Assembly (NCBI GenBank): GCA_018873245.2 | Contig: JAEMBT020000003.1 | Location: 1,294,447 to 1,358,446 of the forward strand | Source of the DNA: Archegozetes longisetosus | Lineage: Eukaryota; Arthropoda; Arachnida; Sarcoptiformes; Trhypochthoniidae | Direction: 5' to 3' | DNA length: 64,000 bases | In this document: in pieces, positions 51,922-61,259 of the stretch | How the letters are laid out: every line of letters begins with the position of its first letter | Position numbering within the stretch: the first letter of the stretch is position 1 | Made by a program: the position numbers and the translations under genes | Notes under the pieces: generated by a model | The model's input: only the letters and a program-made list of their open reading frames with translations | Database searches by the model: none | Told to the model about the DNA's origin: nothing

Positions 51922-52206
51922 TTCTTACATTGCATTATTATAGATTAAAATAGCTGTTTATTTTACTTGTGTTTTTAAATATTGAAACGTTTTATATTGA
52001 ATTTTATACTTAAACTATATATCGATTTAATATTTAAAATCTTTATACTAATTTTACTTTTATACTTTATACGATGATTTTATACTTGAGCTTTTTTGTG
52101 ACATGCTCAGTATATTAACAAAATCTTATATATATATATAAGGATTTTTATAATCAAGTAAATTCTTGAAATTGTATTTAAGCTTTCATTTTACAAGTTT
52201 GAAATC
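51922..52206. other. Short intergenic spacer
   Basis: AT-rich spacer between island genes, with a short TA repeat near 52130. No feature recognised. Confidence 0.4.
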
Positions 52207-53195
52207 ATGTCATCGCAAATTGTGGTAATTTTATTTTATCTTAATTTTGTTTGAAATTCATTTATTACTTTGAATAAACAATATATACCCAGATATTAAA
52301 TTTATTTATTCAATTCAATCTAAAATTATCATTATTATCCAACTAAACCTTTTCTATTTAGTGTTGTGAATATTTATTTTAAATTCTGCACGAACAGATT
52401 CAATGAAACAATATTTTAACTGAAAGCAGTTCTTGAAAATTTCTAACTTTTTGGATAAGTTTGTCTGACAATTTACTAATACAAAGATTTGATCGTTTAA
52501 TTTTTTTTACTATAGTCTAGGAAAAAGTACCAGAATAACATGATCAAAATACCTCTAATGACTGAGAGTTGGAGGGACTTACCTCTTGTTATTCCAGCTT
52601 CAGATTCAAAATATTTTTTCAACGGGCTTATTCCAAATAGAGGCAAAGGACCGATCGGATTTGACGTAGAAAAAAAGTTTTAAAGTCTGGCATTAATTCA
52701 AACAAGTGTTTTAATATCACTGCTGAGATTAGTCTCGTTTCGGGATTTCCCGATCATGAACCGATCTTTCACGCCTTAATATATCATAAGCCGGAATCAG
52801 TTCTAAGTTATAATCATCATATTAACGGTCTATCAATGAGAAAGTTATTTGGTGCGCCTCCATTCTGTTCTGTTCGTTATCAGCTAAAAAAGATTCTTTA
52901 GATTTCTCAGCCATTAATAGTTGGCTGCAATGTGAAGAGTGATTTTCATTCATTGAAATTAGAATATGAAAATTATTTTGATCTACAGAACTTTTTCTAT
53001 GAGTATAATGATTATAAATCAGGATTTCAGCCTATTTCCCTTCGAAGATTAGTTTACAAGTTTTTCAATGTAGATATGCAATCAATTCATAATTTTATCT
53101 CTGATTCAATATATTCTGTAAGAATTTTTGAAGATATTTACTTGAATTGGAGGAGTGTTTCCGAGAAACTCTCGATCGGGGATCCCCCATTTTAA
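52207..53195 (+). pseudogene. DEDDh 3'-5' exonuclease (REXO4/ISG20-like), decayed
   Basis: From a likely acceptor at 52515 the frame reads toward PIGFDVEKK, the Exo I motif with its Asp-x-Glu. LIVGCNVKSDFHSL at 52913-52954 fits Exo II, and HNFISDSIYSVRIFEDI at 53089-53139 fits Exo III with the H-x4-D spacing of the DEDDh class. Order and spacing match REXO4/ISG20-type exonucleases. A one-base indel in an A-run near 52670-52677 and an in-frame TAG at about 52899 break it. A short first exon (52207-52224, ATG then GTAATT donor) is possible but weak. Such nucleases degrade RNA or single-stranded DNA from the 3' end. Its place in the polymerase island suggests a role in element replication or defence, by inference. 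Confidence 0.6.
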
Positions 53196-53275
53196 CAATA
53201 TATTTTCCCGATATTCTATTAGACTAATTTTTTCCTTTTTTTGTACAGTATAAGGATTTCGTTGAAATAAATAAA

Positions 53276-53690
53276 ATGAGCTGTATCTGTAATGTTTATG
53301 GAGTTTGCGATCTTTGTGGAATTGGTTACATTCACTACAAGGATGCAATTGAGCATTTGTTATCTTGTGTTTCTATAAACATTCGTAAACCAGCAGCTGA
53401 GCAGTATGACATTTTTCTGTTTATAATCGGAGCTAAAAGTAACTTGCATGAAAAAAACGAATCTCTTTTCATCCAGAAATCTGAAACATATAAGATGCAT
53501 ATTGTATTTCTTATTAACCGGAACTGGACTGAAAATTAAAAATTCCTATTCTCAGAGATATTTTCTTATGAGATTTGAAGATTTTATTCTCAATACACTT
53601 GATGTAACTAATCTAAAAATAAATAACATAACAAACTACGGTATTTCGATGGAAAACAAATTGTACACAAATGTTTTAGTTGAATAAGTA
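53276..53690 (+). CDS. Small zinc-finger-like ORF of the island
   Basis: An 87-residue ORF (53276-53539) begins near a zinc-finger-like segment, CDLCGIGYIHYKDAIEHLLS followed by C, which supplies C-x2-C and then H and C at finger spacing. An overlapping +1 frame (53448-53687) continues with compatible text (SQRYFLMRFEDFILNTLDVT), so the two may be one protein split by a frameshift near 53530. The family is not recognised. It lies between the exonuclease relic and the intact 321-residue gene, on the same strand. Confidence 0.4.
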
Positions 53691-53971
53691 TGTTTTCGAT
53701 AAGTACTTAGTAAATATTAAATTTTGGTTTAAATTAAAAGAAGGTAATCGGAAATGACTTATTAGACTTCAAAAATAAGTCACTCGATGTCTAAAATTTT
53801 GCCTGATTTTAAATGTATATTTCGAATTGAAGATTTTTTTAAAATTACATAATTTTATTCATGAAATTGTACATGCCAAGAAGTTTAAAGCATGCGCATG
53901 CTAATAATCAATAGAAACTGTTATAAATTTGTAAACATCTCATTTAATGCCTCAGAAGTGAAATAGCTAAC
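53691..53971. other. Short intergenic spacer before intact gene
   Basis: AT-rich; no strong promoter motif is distinguishable from background. Confidence 0.4.
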
Positions 53972-54937
53972 ATGAACTCAAAACTAAAATCTCAGAGCTC
54001 AATAGCTGAAAGCCAAACTGTTTATTCAGTTAAACTAAGTTGTGGTCTTAAAGATGATTACATGTCAACTTTCGCGAATATAACACGAACTAAATGGGTA
54101 GCTCCGGATCGAAAAGTTGTTTATTTTGTGAAACTGGATTTGAAACTATTCCGAGGAAAATATAATAATCCTATGACTATTTCTTTAACACCGAGTCAAT
54201 TCGATTGGCTCATTCATTGCATGGAAAACCGATCAGATTCGCAAGTAGTTGCAGGTGACCGTCCTGAAAAGTTTATTTGCTATGAAGTAACTGATAAGTG
54301 TTTTGGTTCAACATTTGTAAGCGTAACTGAACGTAAAGCAAAATTTGGGATCGAATTAAATGGACTGGAAGGCGCAGTTCTTGAAGGAAACTCGAGATTT
54401 TTGGCTTTTATTCTTAAGTTTCAACACGTTTCTGGGGAAAAATTGAAAGATCTAATAAAATACAATTATTCAGCATGTCTAATGAAAATCTTAATGCAAG
54501 ATATCCGCAATGACTGTAGTGGATGCAGGGAAGAATCGATTATTGAAAATAATCATAATTGTAAGAATATAAGTCGTGAGATCGTTGAATCATATTTCGA
54601 GAAAATATGGCTGAAGAGAGCATCTATAGAAAACGAATATTTTGACTTGTTTGTTTATTTCGTTAAACTGTTGTACATTAGCGATTTGAATCGTTCTCAA
54701 GCTGAAGATCTAATGATAATTTTGATTAAAGATCAGAAAAAAGAACTATTGGTTACACTTGAAGAGATAGTTGATGCGAAAAACAGAAAATTCATCGAAC
54801 GAGCGGTTCTAGATCTGATTGAAATTAAAGCGAAGGAAGATCGTGAAATATGTCTTTCTGATGATTCAGAAGATAACGAAATAACAGATCCATCAGGCGG
54901 AAACAATGAGCCACACGCTAAGATACGTAAAAGCTAA
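53972..54937 (+). CDS. Intact 321-residue island protein, possible PC4-like ssDNA-binding part
   Basis: The only uninterrupted long gene of the island. Residues about 35-85 read RTKWVAPDRKVVYFVKLDLK then NPMTISLTPSQFDWLI. The strand-turn-strand followed by ISLTPSQF-x-L resembles the PC4/Sub1 single-stranded-DNA-binding fold, where a similar ISL-x(2)-QW helix follows a basic hairpin. A second beta-rich block follows at about residues 100-155. The C-terminal half (about 160-290) is helical with a C-x2-C pair (DCSGCRE), and the tail is acidic, ending in a basic KIRKS. A polyadenylation-type AATAAA lies at about 55012. If the PC4 likeness is right it would coat single strands during replication. 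It could equally be an unrelated beta-rich viral protein. Confidence 0.5.
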   Translation: MNSKLKSQSSIAESQTVYSVKLSCGLKDDYMSTFANITRTKWVAPDRKVVYFVKLDLKLFRGKYNNPMTISLTPSQFDWLIHCMENRSDSQVVAGDRPEKFICYEVTDKCFGSTFVSVTERKAKFGIELNGLEGAVLEGNSRFLAFILKFQHVSGEKLKDLIKYNYSACLMKILMQDIRNDCSGCREESIIENNHNCKNISREIVESYFEKIWLKRASIENEYFDLFVYFVKLLYISDLNRSQAEDLMIILIKDQKKELLVTLEEIVDAKNRKFIERAVLDLIEIKAKEDREICLSDDSEDNEITDPSGGNNEPHAKIRKS

Positions 54938-55103
54938 AGTTAAAATACTTGTTCATTCACTTTTGTAAGCATGCTTAAAATATTGTATTCCTTTCGCGCA
55001 TGTTTCGAATGAATAAAAGATTAAAACTTGAAAAACTCGAGTTGATTTCTTCAGTTTATAAAATGAGTTCAACTAGTAAATTTGAAATAAACTGGAATAT
55101 AGT

Positions 55104-55914
55104 CAGCCTGACCACATGTCCCGGAATGACCTTAACAGTCCAGGAATCGTGAACTATGTCCAGGTGGAAGGAATGGACCATTCCTTGACATACAAGTGTC
55201 CAGGAATGACAAATGTTTGACAAAATGCTTAAAAAATACATCTTTTGAAATTGTATTAAAAGAATGTAAATGTACTTATCATTACTCTATATCAATACTA
55301 AAACAAAACTGTAAAATAGGCATAAAATATAACTGAATCCTGAAGTAGTAATGCATTTACTCATAATTATTTGTTGCTAATGTTCACATTAATAGTATAT
55401 AATGTTACTATATTTTCTGAACAAATAATTTACATTTCGCTAAAGATTTAACATTTGTTTTCAATAAATACTGAAAATATTTATTATTATATCAATTAAT
55501 TGCTAACAAACTAATATCATGTCAAACAAACGAACTATTAATGAATCTCCAAAATCAAAGAAGAGATTGACTTATTTCCAGGACATATGGCTTTCGAAAG
55601 AAGAAATATAAGGATTGGCTGAGAAAAGTTGATGACTTCAAAGCTAATTGTATATAATATAAAACTCAATTCACAATTAAATACGAAGGCATTTCAGCTG
55701 TCAATACACACAGAAAATCGAAATCACACGAATTTAAAAATTTTGTACTAAATAACGAAAATCTAATCAAGGCCGCTAAAAATGATACTAAATATGATAG
55801 AAAGTAATGTTTACTTAAAAATGGCAATAAATTCGATGTCCCGGAATGTCCAGGTAATTATTCAGTTTTTATTGAAAAAATCAAGGAATTGGTGAAAGAA
55901 ATGTGGTCAGGCTG
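55104..55914 (+). mobile_element. hAT element remnant (811 bp)
   Basis: It begins CAGCCTGACCACATGTC and ends with the inverse (GAAATGTGGTCAGGCTG, one mismatch over 17). A perfect 8-bp direct repeat AATATAGT flanks it (55096-55103 and 55915-55922). A frame from 55519 (MSNKRTINESPKSKKRLTYF, then FTIKYEGISAVNTHRKSKSH) with one stop or frameshift resembles the N-terminal BED-like zinc finger of hAT transposases. The catalytic region is deleted. It sits inside the first exon of the polymerase gene, so it landed after that gene was in the genome. Confidence 0.85.
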
Positions 55915-57855
55915 AATATAGTAGACAAAACGGAGAGTTATGATGAAAGATTTGGGCTGAGGTAATACAATTCAAAAATCAAATGTGATTACAATGTGGG
56001 AAGTAATGAAATTAGCATTGATCAGGTTTTAATGCAACTAGAGATAACTTTGAATGAAATTATTCACCGTTTACTTAGAGGAGCACGAGACGAAGATAGA
56101 ATTAGAGTTTCTTTGAATAATCATCATTTGGATTTCAATATATATGTGCCTTTTCGAAAAGTTAAAGACTTCACAACAGAAGCATTATTGAACGAAATTA
56201 TCAAAGTTTCACAGTCGAGGAAGGATTTCATCCTGTATGGACTTATTGAAGTCGATGTTATTCATGTTCGGTCTAATCCAATCGGTGGAAGTAGATCTAA
56301 AAGTAGAATTATTGATTTAGATAAGTGGCGAATAAATTCAAAAAAAGTTATATCAATAGCCAAAGACGGCCTTTGTGTTCCACGCTCTATTGTAGTTTCG
56401 AAAGCGTTTGTTGATGGAGTTAAAGGTAATGAATGGAGAAGAATCAGATCCGACATAAAGAAAGAACAATACAACAGAGCTATAGAACTCTGTGAAAAAG
56501 CACAAGTATCGATACCAGCAAATGGTGTAAATTACGAGGATTTCGTTAGATTTCAATCGGTTTTAGCGCCAGAGTATCAACTTATAGTAACTACACCACC
56601 AAAGAATTTTTATTTTGTAGGACAACCACTAGCTGAGAAGCAAATTTTTATCTTCTTATCTGAAAATCATTGTGATGCTCTACTAAGCATAACCGCCTTT
56701 TTGAAATGTGACTTTTATTGTAAAAGATGTATCAAAGGTTATGTTGGACGGGCAAATCATCATTGCGCCGGTACTTGTGACCACTGTTTTGGTTCTAACA
56801 AATGTCAGGCGGGTGAAGCTATAACATGTGAAGATTGTAATAGAAATTTCGTTAGTCTAACCTGTTTCGTAAGACATAAGAATGAAACTAAAGTTTGTAC
56901 TCAAATAAGAAAGTGTACACTCTGTTTTAAAACTATTAGAGGTAAAAAACATGAATGCGGAAAGAAAAAGTGTAAAATATGCAAAAGTTTAGTTCCGTAC
57001 ATCAGACATAAATTTTTTATTACACCGAATAGTTTAAGTAAACTACAAGATGAAGATAAGCGAGATAGAGTGTTCATATTTTACGATTTCGAAAGTCAAC
57101 AAATTTCTCAAAAATTGAATGAATATGTACACAAGCCCAATTTGTGTGTTGTGAATATTTGTTGCGATAATTGCTGGAGAACTGACCTAAAAGATAGAGA
57201 AATTGATTGGTGTTCGTTCTGTGGACAGAAAGAGTACATTTTTAGAGGATCGGGAACAGTGAGGGAATTCTGTACTTTCTTGTTTAGAACTTATGCAGAT
57301 TATCTCAAAGATAGAAAAAAATATTCTAAATTAAAGAATGATATTAAAGCCTATGTAATTGCACATAACAGTAGAAGCTACGATTCTCAGTTTATACTCA
57401 AGTACTGCGTAAATAATAGAATTACTCCTAATGTTTTGAAGAAAGGAACTAAAATTTTATCAATGAAAATTGGCAATATGAAATTTATAGATTCGCTATC
57501 TTTTCTTCCAATGCCATTGAAAAAATTGCCGGAAACTTTTGGATTGGAGAAGGATTTGCAGAAAGGAATGTTCCCGTTTTTATTTAATACTACAGGTAAT
57601 GAGAACTATACCGGAAAATGGCCTGATATAAAGTTTTACGATCCTGATTTTATGAATGAAAAAGAAAGGGGAGAATTTCTTGAATGGCACGAAAAACAGA
57701 AAGATAAAACGTTTAATTTTAAAGAAGAGATAAAGAAATACTGCCGGTCTGATACGAACATCTTAATGCGATGTGTAATGCTTTTTCGAGAAATTTTTAG
57801 GCATGTCTCTGGTATAGATCCGCTTATCCGTTCTATAACTATTGCAATGGCCATT

Positions 57856-57912
57856 ATGGAGATTTTTAAAACCAATGGAGATTTTTAAAACCAATGGAGA
57901 TTTTTAAAACCA
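57856..57912 (+). repeat. 19-bp unit in three tandem copies, within the polymerase gene
   Basis: ATGGAGATTTTTAAAACCA occurs three times in a row (57856-57874, 57875-57893 and 57894-57912). The extra 38 bases are not a multiple of three, so the frame open from upstream ends at 57888 while the following part of the gene is open from 57894. This looks like replication slippage in a gene no longer under selection, or an assembly artefact. Confidence 0.95.
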
Positions 57913-58560
57913 ATTATTTGAAATCAAATATCATCGCAATTACACCTCCAAACGGATACGATCCAAAACGAAAACAATCATATATTGGAACAGTTTGGCT
58001 TGATTACCTTAAATCAACTCGCAACATCTCAATTAAGAGAGAACAAAAGATTGGTAGATACTACGCAGATGGAGTTAATATTGAAGCCAAAAAGGTTTTC
58101 GAATTTTATGGTTGTGGATGGCATGGATGCTTCGATTGCTATCCAACAAAAAGGAACGTTATTTGCAATCCATATAACGGTCAATCAATGGAAACCCTTT
58201 TTCAATATACACAAAACCGTGAACAATTCTTGAAAAATGAAGGAGGTTGGCTTTTACTTTTGCTTGAAGCTGGGAAAACCATTACATATCTATATATTTA
58301 TTATCAGCATGACTCGACAAGCAAAAAAGTCTCAAGCCACACCCACCTCCGCCCACTTCTAAGCTCCGCCCACCAAAAAAATTTTTAGCCACACCCACCA
58401 AATTTATCTTAAATTTTTATCTAAACATACTATTTAAGAATATGCAATCGGATTCTCAAAATTCCTTCTGTGGGCGAAGTTATGAATTTTCAAAATTTCG
58501 ATATTCCAATAGTAACTAGGACATCATTTATGTCTAGTTTTTCTTGTTTACTTATTTACT

Positions 58561-59084
58561 ATACATCAACACGTGTTTTGATTTTTTAAATAAGTGTCTT
58601 AAATTCAGTTTTCTGTGAAAATTTTGTTATTTGTAAATTTTATTCGCAGTGGTTTCACTCTAAGTGTAAGTCTAATCATTTTTTTAAATTTGTTATTTTA
58701 TTTATTAAGATTTTTAGAAGTAAATTTAATCAAATTTGAGATTTTCAATTTAAGTACTTAATACCACAATATTTTATTTTATAAATTTTGTAATTTTATT
58801 TTTATATTTCACACATATTCATTCGCACGAAATACACTAAACGTGCTCATAGGCGGATGGACTCTCCATTGTTGGATCGTGATACAAGTCTAGCTGGAGA
58901 GACCAGAAGTGGTTAATTTCGAGTAATGATTACCTTCGGGTCAGAGCACTATCCCGTTTACAACAATGCGGGAGTACAATGTTTAGTGTTAGAAATTGGA
59001 ATGAAAATTTAAACAACATCTAATATTGTCCCAAATTTTTGACAAATTTTTCCACTGTGTACTTCCTCTTTCAGGGTAATTTTA
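58561..59084. other. Merlin 5' internal non-coding region
   Basis: Between the left terminal repeat and the transposase. It contains GTGATACAAGTCTAGCTGGA and GAGTACAATG-like text but no ORF; it probably holds the transposase promoter, which cannot be pinpointed. Confidence 0.4.
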
Positions 59085-60470
59085 TTGATATTTAACCAAA
59101 TGGCAGAAAATCAATTTCCAGAATTTGATGACTCAAGACTTAAGCTAAATAACTTCTCAGATGAAGAATCTGTAATTGAATTCTTAGAGAGGTTCAAACT
59201 CATTCCAACCAGAGATTATGCTGCCACTCATGCCCGATGTACAAAGTGTTCATCTCCAATGATGCCAACGAATGATGCTAGAATAAAATTGGTTGGAGAT
59301 TGAGGTGCGTGAGTGAAATATGTCGCCATTCATGCAATCCACTCAAAGGAACATGTTTTGAGAAGGCTAATTTAACATGGGTCAGTATGAATCAGATGAA
59401 ATTTTTTATTTGAATTATTTTCTACAAGACTACTAAATGTTTCTGTTTCATGCCACGTTTTATGTGTTCCAGATTCAAATTATGGATTTAATCTTCTGCT
59501 TCGTTTGTAAACGAATGCCGACACTTGAGTTTGCTTGTGATGTCATCGGATGCACACCAAAAACCGCAGTTGACTGGTGGGTTTTTATGAGAAAGATCTG
59601 TCGTAATAACGTGAATCATGCCAACAAAATAGGCTTTCCAATGGCTTAGGTTGAGATCGATGAAACACATCTTTACCGCCCGAAACACCATCGTGGTCGT
59701 GGCCTTGGAGATGTGTGGGTTGTCGGTGGTATTTGTAGGGAGACAAAAGAAGTCTTTGTGGTGAGAGTTGATGATAGAAGCCAAAATACCTTAGATGATA
59801 TCATTCGTGAAAGAGTTGAGCCTGGGTCCATCATTTTCACCGATGGTTGGCGCGGATGCACTGGAATGATGGATAGACTCGGTCATTACGATGGTGTAAC
59901 AGCTATTGCAGGGCATTTCATCTGCAATCACCAAGTTGGATACACTGCAGACGACATCACTCTAGAGTCACTCAACAATACTCCTGGCGTACTGAAAGTC
60001 AATACGAATTCCACTGAGCGTCTATGGAGAGATTTGAAAGCCACCATAAGGTCGACTCAAGAAAATCGAGATATTAATGGTTACGTCCATCGAATGGCAG
60101 ATACATATATCGAGCGATACATGTATTTTAGGAATATGTAGTTATCACATTGACGTTTAATTTTGATCGAAATTTTTTACTCTCAATCCTTTTTTCTAGT
60201 ATGAAGAATATTAATCGAAATGGCGATAGATTTAAACGTTTCCTTGAAGATATCCGCGTTTTATACCCTTTCAATTCTTCACTTTGCTTCCACCAACCTT
60301 TAGCTCCAATCATCCCTACTTCAATTTCCAGCGTCGATTCAGATTCTGATACAGAAGTTAATTCTGACACAGATGTCAATTCTGATACAGAAGGCGACTC
60401 TGATACAGAATTCGATTCTGATACAGAATTCGATTCTGATAAAGATTACTTTGCAACTCTTCCTGATTAA
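59085..60470 (+). pseudogene. Merlin transposase (DDE_Tnp_IS1595), nearly intact
   Basis: The N-terminal part has the zinc-ribbon-like ARCTKCSSPMM, then after a frameshift near 59300 RCVSEICRHSCNPLKGTCF. A probable intron (about 59379-59471, GT to TTCCAG) leads to the core. The catalytic triad is VEIDETHLY (Asp, about 59650), IIFTDGWRGC (Asp, about 59833) and NSTERLWRDLK (Glu, about 60007), the order and context of the IS1595/ISXO2 family. An in-frame TAG at 59647-59649 directly precedes the first catalytic motif. A last exon after a short intron (about 60138-60199) would add a tail with repeated SDTE units (60330-60450), an unusual acidic C-terminus. Only a few lesions separate it from activity, suggesting fairly recent movement. 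Confidence 0.75.
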
Positions 60471-61259
60471 GCTCGCCAAGTTTTTTTGTATCTTCAAATC
60501 TTGTATTATCTTGTAATTAGTAAAAATTGTTATAAAATCCTTACTAAGAAATCTAATAAATATAAAATAAATTTGATAAAATTAACCTAATTTTTGTCTT
60601 TCATTTCACAAACTCATTAATTTAAAAACTTAAATAAATGCGATTCAATATATTAAATAATTTAAATAATTATAATTTATTTGTATAGACAAATTTAAAT
60701 ATGCACTAGACATTGATAAAATTTTCGAAATTTCCAAAATATTTGTGATTAATGAGACAAAATAACAAATTAAAAATGTTAAAACTTACATTTAGAACGA
60801 ATCCAGTGAAGGTAAAATTCATAAAAGGCAAATTTTTCACTAACAACTGAATTTGAAAAACAAATTATTAAAAGAAAATCACAGTACTTGTTGACTACAG
60901 TATCATAAATTCTTTTTAAGGAAAGAGGGAGATCTCCAGTTTATTAGATGTTCACATGACAAATATTAGCCTATAAACGTGCTTATTTTTAACCAACGAA
61001 TTCAATTAAATATACTTATAGGTGACAAAATACCTCATCTTTAATTAAATCGATTTGAATTAAAGAAAATTTTTTAAATAATAATTTTCAATAATAGTAT
61101 GATCGTGAATAATGTAATATAAATTACAAAATCAAAACATGCTTATCCAATAATCAAAACATATTATTATGTTTATCTTTTTGGTAAATTTTGGTAAGAA
61201 TTTGCTCTCCTTGAATACCTAATAACTTATAGTTCTGTATTTTTCCTAAAAAGGAATAG
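60471..61259. other. Merlin 3' internal non-coding region
   Basis: AT-rich, between the transposase and the inner right terminal repeat. An AATAAA-type signal at about 60557 could serve the transposase transcript. No other feature was seen. Confidence 0.4.

Noticed and set aside
55996..56031. GTG start for the long polymerase frame
   Set aside because: Eukaryotic starts use ATG; this stretch is better explained as the end of a 54-bp intron with exon 2 starting at 56016.
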